Part shown: piece after piece, positions 21,488 to 30,212 of the stretch | Layout: each line of letters begins with the position of its first letter | Numbering within the stretch: the first letter of the stretch is position 1 | Assembly (NCBI RefSeq): GCF_002803985.1 | Contig: NZ_CP024963.1 | Location: 806,001 to 870,000, forward strand | DNA: 64,000 nt | Reading direction: 5' to 3' | Source of the DNA: Williamsoniiplasma luminosum | GTDB taxonomy: Bacteria; Bacillota_I; Bacilli_A; Mycoplasmatales; Mycoplasmataceae | The notes under the pieces: generated by a model | Told to the model about the DNA's origin: nothing | Databases searched by the model: none | The model's input: only the letters and a program-made list of their open reading frames with translations | Position numbers and translations under genes: made by a program

Positions 21488-22370
21488 TAATTAAAAATTC
21501 AATGTCTTCTGGAGTTTCTAATGAAATCGCAAATTTACCATTAGCAATATCTGCTAAAAATGAAGACATTGCACGCTCAATATCTCATAGGTCATTTCTT
21601 AATAATCATTTTTTAGATTTTGCAATATGTTCAAAAATTAAATAAACTTTTTCAAATGAGATTGGAGCTTTTAAATTTGATTTGATTTTGTAATAATCTA
21701 AAACCATCTCAAAATGAGTATCAAAAATTTCTTTCATCAAAATTCCAGCAATTCTTTCTAAGGGGAAAACTCCCTCTTTAATTGAATTGATTGCACACAA
21801 ATGACTAGCAATAACTTCATTGAATAGACGTGAAGGCAAAACACCAGCCGTGTCCATTAAAGTGATATTTTTACTTAATTGTAAAGTTTGAATTCCACGA
21901 GTTACCCCTGGTTTATTCCCAACTTTCACAGATTTATCACGAATAATTTTATTGATAAATGTTGATTTACCAACGTTTGGAATCCCGATCACCAAAACAT
22001 TTATCAATGAAGTAACTAAGCCTTTTGTTTTGTCTTTTGCTTGTTTTTCAGCAGTTGCCTCATTAATCAAAGCAACTAAATTTTCAACAACATGTTTATT
22101 TTTGTAATCTAAAACATGCGAAAGACGACCTTCTTTTTTGAAAAAATTAATTCATTGTTTGGTGATTTTTTTGTCCGCCACATCAGCTTTAGAAATGACA
22201 TATAAAACAGGTTTTTTTTCTAATAATTTTCTAAATGTTAAGTTTTGTGAAGAAAATGGTGCGCGAGCATCAACCACTTCAATTACTAAATCAACAACTG
22301 GAATTTTGGCTTCAATATCTTTCAAAGCTTTATTCATATGTCCGGGAAATCAATTAAATTCTGCGCTCAT
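21447..22370 (-). CDS. rbgA: RbgA (YlqF) 50S assembly GTPase
   Basis: Circularly permuted GTPase for late 50S maturation. 307 residues. The N-terminus EFNWFPGHMNKAL is the family hallmark. G4 SKAD is near 64, G5 follows, then G1 GIPNVGKST near 130 and G3 DTAG near 175, the permuted order. A helical C-terminal domain ends in VKVEK. RBS AAAGGAG. rnhB overlaps its 3' end, the same pairing as in Bacillus. Confidence 0.95.
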
Positions 22371-22464
22371 AAACTCCTTTTTAAAATATCTTTAATTATA
22401 TCAACCTTTTCAAAATGAACATAATAAAAAAATAAGAACTTTGATAACTAAATTTGAAAACTAA

Positions 22465-22785
22465 TTATATTTGAGGTCTATTAGCAACATCCTGAATTGA
22501 TGGCGTTTCAATTATTGCTATCAAAAGTTTTAAAGATAAATGAATTGCATCAATTTGTTCATCTGTCATTTGATTTGTTTCAATCATAATTTCTGTCAAC
22601 GTCACCACTTGTTGTAAACTTTGTATTTCTTCTTTTGGGTTAGTTGCATTATCTGCAATTATTTTCTTCGCTTTTTGAATTGTTGCCTTTAAACCATCCA
22701 ATTTAGAGTTGGTACATGCAACAACCGTTGAAGCCCCAATCCCCATTATTCCAATGCTACCAAAAATGATTAATAGTTTTTTCAT
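22465..22785 (-). CDS. Small lipoprotein, paralogue 1 of 3
   Basis: 106 residues. Signal MKKLLIIFGSIGIMGIGAST leads to lipobox VVAC. The mature part is a short helical domain: LDGLKATIQKAKKIIADN, then an acidic TEIMIETNQMTDEQIDAI. I chose the ATG at 22785 (GAAGGATC before it) over one seven codons upstream. It resembles the next two genes in order and motif. The function is unknown; the protein would sit on the outer face of the membrane. Confidence 0.8.
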   Translation of the reverse strand: MKKLLIIFGSIGIMGIGASTVVACTNSKLDGLKATIQKAKKIIADNATNPKEEIQSLQQVVTLTEIMIETNQMTDEQIDAIHLSLKLLIAIIETPSIQDVANRPQI

Positions 22786-22936
22786 ATTTTTAGATCCTTC
22801 TTCCAATACATTTGTATATTCATATTATATTTTTATATTTTTAACATTATTGGAATCAGGATTAGTTTTTAAAAAACTTCATGATGCCGCAATGACAAAA
22901 ATGAATAGATTAAAAATTTAGAACTTTTAAAATATT

Positions 22937-23233
22937 TTAATCTTGGTGGTGTTGGAATAATTCAATTGTCAATTTTAATCCTAATTTAATCACTTCAACG
23001 TGTTCTTTAGATAAATCTCCAGCATCAACTAACATTTGTGATAATTCAATCATTTCTCTTAATGCTTGGATATCTGCAAGCGATTTACTTTTACTATTTT
23101 TAAGTATTTTTTGAGCAGCTTTGATCTCTGCTTTTAGACCATCTAATTTTGTTGGTTGATCACATGAAACAACCATCGAAGTTGTCGCTCCCATAATCCC
23201 AATACTTGTCAAAATCATTAATAATTTTTTCAT
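22937..23233 (-). CDS. Small lipoprotein, paralogue 2 of 3
   Basis: 98 residues. Signal MKKLLMILTSIGIMGATTSM with lipobox VVSC. The mature part, PTKLDGLKAEIKAAQKIL then MIELSQMLVDAGDLSKEH, aligns with its neighbours. It ends in FQHHQD. A separate RBS (AGAAGGTAAG) and intergenic gaps of 150-175 bp suggest that each copy is transcribed alone. Confidence 0.8.
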   Translation of the reverse strand: MKKLLMILTSIGIMGATTSMVVSCDQPTKLDGLKAEIKAAQKILKNSKSKSLADIQALREMIELSQMLVDAGDLSKEHVEVIKLGLKLTIELFQHHQD

Positions 23234-23407
23234 TGTCTTACCTTCTCATAATACTTGTATATCCATATTATATTTTCAATTTTTATTTTCGTTAAAAATT
23301 ATACCTTATTTCTCAAAAAACAAGGATTATTTTTCAATAATCCCAATTATGAACAATATATAAGCTTTTAAGCTTCAATTCAAAAATAACATTGATGACA
23401 CTTTAAC

Positions 23408-23692
23408 CTACATCCCTTCAATTAAATCAATGGCAAGTTTTAAGGATAATCCAATTTTATCCATTTGATCATCGGTCATTTCATCTGTTTGAATTAAAAT
23501 TTCAGTCATATTTACGACTTGTTTTAATTGGTCAACCCCTTGTTTGTTGGGGTGATTGGAAATGAGTTTTTTAGCTTTGCTAATTTCATTTTTTAAACGT
23601 TCAATTTTAGTTGGTTGATGACATCCAACAACCGTTGCCCCAGTCACCCCCACTAATCCGATACTGCCTATGATTGTTAATCATTTCTTCAT
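23408..23692 (-). CDS. Small lipoprotein, paralogue 3 of 3
   Basis: 94 residues from the ATG at 23692, with TGA read as Trp in MKKWLTIIGSIGLVGVTGAT and lipobox VVGC. The mature helical part contains PTKIERLKNEISKAKKLI and TEILIQTDEMTDDQMDKIGL, close to paralogue 1. RBS GGAGAAT. It lies just downstream of rplS, beyond that gene's terminator. Confidence 0.8.
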
Positions 23693-23760
23693 ATTATTAT
23701 TCTCCTTTTTTGTATCTATAATAGATTAGAAAAAAAGTTGAAAAAATGACCAAAAAAGAC

Positions 23761-23788
23761 AAAAAACACCATTAAATTGGTGTTTTTT
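23761..23788. terminator. Terminator of the rpsP-rplS operon
   Basis: AAAAAACACCA-TTAAAT-TGGTGTTTTTT, a perfect stem with U-tract, 24 bp after the rplS stop. Confidence 0.88.
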
Positions 23789-23812
23789 GTTTAAATTAAT
23801 CTGATTAATCAA

Positions 23813-24214
23813 TTATTTTTTGGTTTTTTCAACTTTTTTGTCTGAAGTAGGTAAGATTTCTTTAATACGTGCAGCTTTTCCAGATAATTTACGGATGTAG
23901 TAAATTCTTGAACGACGAACACGTCCTTTTTTGATAATTGTTACTTTATCAATAATTGGTGAGTGTAATGGGAATGTACGTTCCACAAAAACACCATTAC
24001 TCATTTTACGAACAACAACAGAAAAGGTAATTCCTGATCCTTGAGTTTTAATTACAAGTCCTTCAAATGATTGAATACGGAATTTTTCCCCTTCTTTAAT
24101 TTTTACATCAACACAAATTGTGTCTCCTGAGTTAAAGTCTGGTAGGTCTGTTCTTAATTGGTTATTAATCACATCGTACTTTGATTTAGTTACTTTTGTT
24201 TGTTTTGTACTCAT
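23813..24214 (-). CDS. rplS: Ribosomal protein L19 (bL19)
   Basis: 133 residues, near the usual size plus a basic tail. RTDLPDFNSGDTICVDVKIKEG, then FEGLVIKTQGSG and the signature VERTFPLHSPIIDKVTIIKKG, then VRRSRIYYIRKLSGKAARIKE. It sits at the 30S-50S interface. Last gene of rpsP-rimM-trmD-rplS. Its start lies inside the 3' end of trmD (29-bp overlap), with GGAG placed inside trmD. Confidence 0.98.
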   Translation of the reverse strand: MSTKQTKVTKSKYDVINNQLRTDLPDFNSGDTICVDVKIKEGEKFRIQSFEGLVIKTQGSGITFSVVVRKMSNGVFVERTFPLHSPIIDKVTIIKKGRVRRSRIYYIRKLSGKAARIKEILPTSDKKVEKTKK

Positions 24215-24938
24215 AACTTTCTCCTTTCTTTAATTTGTTTAGTATTGCTTTTTGATTTTTATTTAATTTCGATTCATTGATTAAATCTGGTCTTTTATTT
24301 CAAGTATTAATGACTTGTTGTTCATCCCTAAATTTTTGAATATTCGCATGATGACCACTTAGCAGGACATCAGGAACTTTACTTCCACGAAAATCAACTG
24401 GTTTTGTGTAAACTGGATAATCCAGTAAATCATTTTCAAAACTATCGTTTGCAAATGATTCTTTTTTAATCACATCAGGAATTGAACGCGTCATGCTATC
24501 AAGGATAACTAACGCTGGAATTTCTCCCCCTGTTAAAACATAATCTCCAATTGAAATTTCTTGATCAACATATTCAAGCACTCTTTCATCATATCCTTCA
24601 TAATGTCCACAAATAATAATTATATGGTCATGGTCTTGGACAGACTGTTTTGCTAGATTTTGATTTCAAGTTTTCCCTTGCGGAGTTGTTAAGATGATTC
24701 AAGAATTTTTGGTTTTAATTGCTTCAATTGATTTGACAATTGGTTCAACCATTAAAACCATCCCTTTACCTCCGCCAAATTGATATTCATCAACTTGATT
24801 TTGTTTTAAAGTTGTATAGTCTCTTAAATCGATAATTTCCACTTCTAAAAGATTACGTTCTAAAGCTTTTTTGATGATTGATTCTTCAATATAAGCTTGG
24901 ATTGTTTTGGGAAACAATGTAATAATTGAAAATTTCAT
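24186..24938 (-). CDS. trmD: TrmD, tRNA (guanine-37-N1)-methyltransferase
   Basis: Methylates G37 of tRNAs reading CNN or GGN codons, preventing frameshifts. 250 residues. [10 protein letters not shown], then [17 protein letters not shown] near 53, the trefoil-knot SAM site [11 protein letters not shown] near 110, and [11 protein letters not shown] with [11 protein letters not shown]. It uses TGA for Trp. The frame runs 29 bp into rplS. Its ATG overlaps the rimM stop. Confidence 0.96.
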
Positions 24939-25429
24939 TACATCAATCCTCTAATGTTTTTTAACTGAATTGTTTTAGTTTCATCATTTTTAACCACTAA
25001 ATATTCATCAACCATCGGTACTCAAAAATCATGATTTTGAACTCGAATTTTAATTAGATATTGAACTGAATTATTCATTCAATCAATCACAATTCCTTCT
25101 CCAAGTTCAGTTTCAATTTTATATTCAGTTCAATGTGGAATTAAGCTGAAAGCTTGAATTTCAATTGGGGCATATAAAATTTGATTTCTGAATTTTTGCA
25201 CATCATTAATATTTTCAAAATCAATAAAAGATATTAATAAAGTATTATTTTTTACTTCCAAGGTTTTAATTTGTAATGGAATAAATACTTTGGAATTTGT
25301 TTGATAAAAGCATAATTTAAAATTAGATAAATCATTAATATCTAGATTTGAATCAAGCAAAACTTTCACAGTTCCCTTGATTCCAACAGTGTTAACAATT
25401 TCACCAATTCGCATTAACTTTTCTTGCAT
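24938..25429 (-). CDS. rimM: Ribosome maturation factor RimM
   Basis: Assists maturation of the 30S head by binding S19. 163 residues. [20 protein letters not shown] opens the N-terminal barrel. The PRC-barrel half covers ~95-163 and contains [12 protein letters not shown] and [16 protein letters not shown]. It needs TGA as Trp. It sits 9 bp after rpsP and overlaps trmD by one base pair of stop/start (TAATG). Confidence 0.93.
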
Positions 25430-25438
25430 AATTCCTCT

Positions 25439-25753
25439 TTATTTTTTAGCAGCAACTGCTTTTGTTGGCTTGTTTTCTTTATTTGTTTTAGCAGTTGCTA
25501 ATTTTTCTTCATGATAAGCCTTCATGATTCCTTGTTTGCTAAATAAATCACGAACAGTATCTGTTGGTTGAGCTCCATTATTTAATCATTTTAAAACTAA
25601 ATCATTATTAATTTTAATTTCATCTTTTAATGGATCAAATGTTCCAACTAATTCGATATATTGTCCATTACGATTAACACGAGCATCAGCTGCTACAATT
25701 CTGTAGAACGGCGCACGTTTTTTACCGATTCTTTTTAATCTTAATTTAACCAT
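25439..25753 (-). CDS. rpsP: Ribosomal protein S16 (bS16)
   Basis: 104 residues. It begins [20 protein letters not shown], followed by [20 protein letters not shown] and a Lys/Ala-rich tail. It binds 16S rRNA early in assembly. One TGA Trp codon at [13 protein letters not shown]. First gene of the rpsP-rimM-trmD-rplS operon. Confidence 0.98.
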
Positions 25754-25808
25754 TAGTATCCTCCCTTTCTTCTTGTAAATAAATACTTTTTAAGTATACA
25801 TAAAAAAA

Positions 25809-25842
25809 ATGTGGGTGTAAAGTCTTTTTACTTAACTCACAT
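25809..25842 (-). terminator. Terminator of rlmH
   Basis: On the minus strand ATGTGAGTTAAGT pairs across a short loop with ACTTTACACCCACAT and is followed by seven T, about 55 bp after the rlmH stop. Confidence 0.8.
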
Positions 25843-25898
25843 AATTATTTTTATTGTCGAAAGCATCGAATCAAATGTTTTACTTTAGATTTAAGTCT

Positions 25899-26366
25899 TT
25901 ATTTATGATATTTTTCATTATTAATAATCTTGAAACTGCGAAAAATTTGTTCTAATAAAATAATTCTAAAAAGTTGATGGGGTAATGTAATTTGTCCAAA
26001 ACTAATTTTATTTTGATATTTATTTTTAAATTCTGGACTAAATCCGTCACTTGGTCCAATCACAAAAGTTAAATTCCCACCTTGAAAATCCTTATTATTT
26101 TCAATCATTTTAGCTAATTGTTCGCTTGTGATTTGTGCCCCATTAATATCAGCTAAAATGATTGTTGAATTTTTAAAATTAGCTAATTTATCAGTAATTT
26201 TCTTTTCATTTTTAACCATCGCTGATTTTAAGTCACTGTTAATTTCTTCTTGTAATTCAACAATATTTAGTTTGGTGTAATGGACAATTTTATCTTGGTA
26301 ATCTTTAGCTAAATGCAAAGCATTTTTGCTATCAATTTTGCCAAAACAGATTATATTAATATTCAT
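25899..26366 (-). CDS. rlmH: RlmH, 23S rRNA pseudouridine-1915 N3-methyltransferase
   Basis: 155 residues, the family's exact size. It starts MNINIICFGK. The SPOUT knot shows LADINGAQITSEQLA near 80, then FVIGPSDGFSPEF near 108, and LPHQLFRIILLEQIFRSFKI with the NEKYHK end. I chose the ATG at 26366 (AAGAGG before it) over an upstream one. Divergent from hpt. Confidence 0.96.
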   Translation of the reverse strand: MNINIICFGKIDSKNALHLAKDYQDKIVHYTKLNIVELQEEINSDLKSAMVKNEKKITDKLANFKNSTIILADINGAQITSEQLAKMIENNKDFQGGNLTFVIGPSDGFSPEFKNKYQNKISFGQITLPHQLFRIILLEQIFRSFKIINNEKYHK

Positions 26367-26454
26367 AAAAACCTCTTTTAAAATTATAAGCATTTTTTTT
26401 CACCTTTGAAAAATATAGTTTACAATTACCTAGTAAAGTGAGGAAAACAAACAA

Positions 26455-26985
26455 ATGATGAAATTTAGACACAACTTAAAAATTTTATTAACCAAGGAAG
26501 AAATTCAAGCAAGAATTACCAAATTAGCTGATGAATTAAACACAAAATACAAAGACAAAGAATTAACTTTAATTGTGATTATGAATGGGGGAGTATTTTT
26601 TTATGCAGACCTATTAAAACAATTAGATATGAGAATTCGAGTTGATGCAATTTGTGCTGCAAGTTATGTTGGACAACAATCAACAAGACAAATTACTTTT
26701 TATAAAAAAGTCAACAAACCAATCATTACTGATCATGATGTGGTTGTGATTGAAGATATAATTGATACAGGTTTAACATTGAATGCAATTTATGAAGAAC
26801 TTTTAGCTTTAAAACCAAAAAGTCTGAGTTTAATTACTTTATTAGATAAAGATGGAACTCATCCTGATTTTAAATATCCATACCAAGCTTTATTTGAAGT
26901 GCCAAATAAATTTATTGTTGGTTATGGTTTAGAATTTGATGATAATTATCGTCAACTTGACCAAATCTACACAGTTGAAGATTAA
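26455..26985 (+). CDS. hpt: Hypoxanthine(-guanine) phosphoribosyltransferase
   Basis: Salvages hypoxanthine or guanine to IMP or GMP with PRPP. 176 residues. VIMNGGVFFYADLL near 42, the PRPP loop VVVIEDIIDTGLTL near 98, and FIVGYGLEFDDNYRQL near 156 are the classic HPRT motifs. RBS GTGAGGA. Supplies IMP to the guaB-guaA route in this window. Plus strand, divergent from rlmH. Confidence 0.95.
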   Translation: MMKFRHNLKILLTKEEIQARITKLADELNTKYKDKELTLIVIMNGGVFFYADLLKQLDMRIRVDAICAASYVGQQSTRQITFYKKVNKPIITDHDVVVIEDIIDTGLTLNAIYEELLALKPKSLSLITLLDKDGTHPDFKYPYQALFEVPNKFIVGYGLEFDDNYRQLDQIYTVED

Positions 26986-27008
26986 TTAAATTTTATAATT
27001 CAAACTTT

Positions 27009-27024
27009 GAGTCCTTTGGGACTC
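27009..27024 (+). terminator. Terminator of hpt
   Basis: GAGTCC-TTTG-GGACTC followed by seven T, 24 bp after the hpt stop. Confidence 0.88.
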
Positions 27025-27062
27025 TTTTTTTAGTTAAACGCTCATTTAACAAACAATTTAAA

Positions 27063-27100
27063 AACACATTTCAAGAATTTACAAATTCTTAAAATGTGTT
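27063..27100. terminator. Imperfect hairpin 3' of the RX4H gene
   Basis: AACACATTT...AAATGTGTT with a nested AAGAATT/AATTCTT stem and an ACA loop. The flanks are AT-rich but lack a clean T-run, so termination is only possible. The rest of 27025-27190 holds nothing recognised. Confidence 0.4.
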
Positions 27101-27190
27101 CAAAATATTATGTTTAAATTAGATAATGCAAACAGATTTACACACTTTTAAAGTGGCGCTTTATGGTAATGCATTCTAGTTAAATAGCTA

Positions 27191-27793
27191 TTAAATTGTA
27201 ATTTTTAATCCAGGTGGTAATGGTCAATCACTAGTGCAATTATTAATATCTTTTTTTAAATTTTCCATATAGTGTTCTGGAATAACTGCTTGTAAAGTTT
27301 TAATGTTTCTCACGCTTTGATCATACATTTCAAAAATTAAAAATTTAAAATGTGAAACATCATTTCTTAGTCTACGGACTGAATCAAATTGATTTCCACT
27401 AATCATTTTTAAATCAGGTTTTTGTTCTTGTATTTGTTTAAAATTTTTAAAATATAGTTGTTGAATATCGCCTAATGTGACTGATTTATATAAAAAGAAA
27501 TCAACATTTTTAATATTACAATTCATTAAAATTGCACGAATTCATTCTTCATAAAAACAAACGTAACGATACAAGATGTATTTAAGTCTTAAATCATATT
27601 GGATTGCTGCAGCAACTTCAATATATTTATTACTTTGAATATGTTCAGCTACATAAAAGTGAATTTCCTCACCTTTTAGCTGTTTATATTCTTCATACAT
27701 CGCACGTTCCTTATCATTGTTAAAAACAAATTCAGTTATTTTTGCATGCGTTTGGTATTGTGGTTTTTTACTTAATTTATCTAAAAGTTTCAT
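27191..27793 (-). CDS. HEPN-like protein (RX4H motif), unknown
   Basis: 200 residues, helical, soluble. Near residue 150 it has RRLRNDVSHFK, which fits the RX4-6H (R-N-x-x-x-H) motif of HEPN ribonucleases and Abi-type proteins. It is preceded by a long helix. The N-terminal half is charged (KERAMYEEYKQLKGEE). Alone between hpt and a 46-bp palindrome, without an adjacent MNT-like antitoxin. RBS AGAAAGGA. The HEPN assignment rests on one motif and predicted helices, so it is tentative. Confidence 0.6.
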
Positions 27794-27919
27794 AGTCTAT
27801 TTTCCTTTCTAAGCAAAGTATAAACTTTTTTAAAATTTAAGATTTGATTTGTATTATTAATTGAAAACTTTTTGTAGATGGATAAAAAATGAACTATAAA
27901 CTTTATGAATTAAATTCGG

Positions 27920-27965
27920 AAGTGCAACACCTTATAGGATAATAATCCTATAAGGTGTTGCACTT
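27920..27965. repeat. Perfect 46-bp palindrome
   Basis: AAGTGCAACACCTTATAGGAT, loop AATA, then the exact complement: 21 paired bases without a mismatch. No T-run follows on either strand (GTTATT one way, CCGAATTT the other), so it is not a standard terminator. It lies in a 373-bp gap (27794-28166) between the HEPN-like gene and a P-loop gene that point away from each other. The rest of the gap is plain AT-rich DNA. Confidence 0.9.
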
Positions 27966-28166
27966 GTTATTTCGATTTTTAATTACTTTTATTTTTAAAA
28001 TTAGAAATAAATTATGTTTGATTTTTTTGTTTTTAATATTCTCTAATTCGCTTTTTTATATCCTAAATTTTTTTATTATGTGTTCTTGGGTAATGACAAA
28101 AAAATGTTGTTGTAAAATATAAATGTCTTATCAGACTGTTTATTACAAAACAAGAAATGAGTAAAA

Positions 28167-28739
28167 ATGGAAAAAAAGAAAAAAGTGTTTTTTCTCTCAG
28201 GATTGAGTGAATGTGGGAAATCTCAAGCCGGGGAATGAGCCACCAAAAATGGAATTTTTAGACTAAAAATCATTTATTTTGAAAAGATGATTGCCCAAAT
28301 AGAAGGTATCCCTGTTTCAAATAAAAATGAAATGAACAATGCCATCAAATCTATGTATTCTAACGAAGTTGAAATGTGTTCGAAATTTCGAGATCAAATT
28401 TTTGATTTTATGCTAATCAATAAATGTGAAGCAATTTCATTAGAGTCTTTATATCGTGCAAATTTAGCAAAATCTTTTTTAAATGATTTTAGATTTGATA
28501 CTGAAATTATTTATATTGATGCAGAAATCGAAAAAAGAGCAGAAAGAGAATTTGAAAAAATCTATCAAACAGACCCAAGCATCACATTAGAAACTGTAAT
28601 TGAACAAACAAAAAATAAAGATATTTTTAAAATCTCAAAAGGGGTTTTAGAAGTTGAGCCAATAGCCACAAAAATTGTGGACAACAATCGCTCTTTAGAT
28701 GAATTTCAAAAAGCGATTTTAAAAATTTTTAATTCATAA
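28167..28739 (+). CDS. P-loop nucleotide kinase-like protein
   Basis: 190 residues. Walker A GLSECGKS near residue 12. SLYRANLA near 90 and a basic/acidic lid (KRAEREFEKIYQTDP) follow. The C-terminal VDNNRSLDEFQKAI resembles the end of dephospho-CoA-kinase-like and other small P-loop kinases. The first 40 codons contain a TGA Trp, so the true ATG is at 28167. The substrate is unknown. Plus strand, convergent with ffh across a shared terminator. Confidence 0.7.
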
Positions 28740-28754
28740 ATTAAAAATGTGCAA

Positions 28755-28788
28755 AAAAAATGATAGTTCTAAAAAACTATCATTTTTT
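28755..28788. terminator. Bidirectional terminator between P-loop gene and ffh
   Basis: AAAAAATGATAGTT, short loop, AACTATCATTTTTT: a perfect stem with U-tracts on both strands between two convergent genes. Confidence 0.88.
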
Positions 28789-28791
28789 GTC

Positions 28792-30150
28792 TTAAAAGGA
28801 ACCAAATCCTTTACCACCACGACCTGGAAAATTTGGCATTTTTCCAGATTTCATCATTTTGGTCATTTCCATCACTTGTTTTTTACCTTTTTCAAAGCTA
28901 TTAACAAGTTCATTAAATTCTTTTTCATTTCTTCCAGAACCTTTAATGATTCGGCTTTTTCTAGTTAAACCTTTTAATAAACGTGGATCACGTCGTTCTT
29001 TTAAAGTCATTGAATCCATTAAAATTGAGAAAACAACAAGTTTACGTTGAGCATCATTAATTTGGTCTTCGTTGACTTTGTTTTGACCACCCAACATTTT
29101 TAAAATTCCACCAAGATTATCCATTTTAGCAACTTGGACTAATTGATTACGTAAATCTTCCATGTCATATTGTCCCATGAACATTCTTTTCATCGTTTTT
29201 TGAATTGAACGTTCATCAATATTTTCGATTGCTTTTTCATAAAGTGTTTCAATATCACCCATTCCCAACAAACGATCAGCCATACGTTTTGGATAAAATG
29301 GAGCTAGTGCCTTAATGCCTTCACCTTCTCCAATAAATTTAATTGGCAGTTTTGTCATATGACTAATTGATAAAGTTGCTCCTCCACGAGCATCTCCATC
29401 TAATTTAGTCACGATCACTCCTGTTAATTTTAATAAGCGATTAAATTCGTTGGTCACATTAATAATTTCTTGACCAATCATTCCATCAACAACAAGTAAA
29501 ATTTCACTCGGATTTGTTTGTTTACGTAATTCATTTAATTCATTCATTAAATCTTTATCGATTTGTAAACGTCCAGCTGTATCTAAAATTACAACATCAT
29601 GATTGTTTTGATTAGCATATTCAATGGCTTGTTTGGCAGTTTTAATTGGGTCTTGTTTACCTTTTTCAAAAACAGGAATATTTGATTGATGACCTAATTC
29701 AACTAATTGGTCAATCGCCCCTGGTCGATAAATATCTAATCCAACTAGCAGTGGATTTTTAGAATTCTTCTTGCGAACTAAGTTCGCAAGTTTATTAGCA
29801 GTTGTAGTTTTCCCTGAACCTTGTAAACCAACCATCATAATCACAGTTGGTTTTTTACCTAAATCTAAAGGAGCTAATTCCTTACCTAAAATTTCAATTA
29901 ATTCATCATGAACTAATTTAACCATTTGCTGATGAGCTTTTACCCCTTCTTGGATATAACCTCCTTCAGCTTTTGTTTTAATTCGCGAAATCAATTCTTT
30001 TACAACATCAACACTCACATCGGCTTCTAATAAAGCTAAACGAATTTCTTTTAATGTCTCAGCAATATTTTCATTTGTTAAAGTTGATTTTTGAATATTT
30101 TTTTCAATAGAACGCTTCATGCGTTTAGATAAAAAATCACCAAATCCCAT
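28792..30150 (-). CDS. ffh: Signal recognition particle protein Ffh
   Basis: SRP54 GTPase that targets nascent membrane proteins. 452 residues. N-domain, then G1 GLQGSGKTTTANKLA near 107, G3 DTAGRLQ near 188, G4 TKLDGDARGG near 245, and a Met-rich M-domain (RMFMGQYDMEDL; VMEMTKMMKSGKMPN). It ends GRGGKGFGSF. The 4.5S RNA gene is not in this window. Confidence 0.98.
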   Translation of the reverse strand: MGFGDFLSKRMKRSIEKNIQKSTLTNENIAETLKEIRLALLEADVSVDVVKELISRIKTKAEGGYIQEGVKAHQQMVKLVHDELIEILGKELAPLDLGKKPTVIMMVGLQGSGKTTTANKLANLVRKKNSKNPLLVGLDIYRPGAIDQLVELGHQSNIPVFEKGKQDPIKTAKQAIEYANQNNHDVVILDTAGRLQIDKDLMNELNELRKQTNPSEILLVVDGMIGQEIINVTNEFNRLLKLTGVIVTKLDGDARGGATLSISHMTKLPIKFIGEGEGIKALAPFYPKRMADRLLGMGDIETLYEKAIENIDERSIQKTMKRMFMGQYDMEDLRNQLVQVAKMDNLGGILKMLGGQNKVNEDQINDAQRKLVVFSILMDSMTLKERRDPRLLKGLTRKSRIIKGSGRNEKEFNELVNSFEKGKKQVMEMTKMMKSGKMPNFPGRGGKGFGSF

Positions 30151-30212
30151 ACAATCTCCTTTATTTCTAAACTTTATTATACCAAATAAAAACTAAGCCT
30201 TAAAAGCTTAGT

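Noticed and set aside
22709-22921. Small plus-strand gene opposite lipoprotein 1
   Set aside because: Overlaps a signal-peptide region on the other strand and has no RBS.
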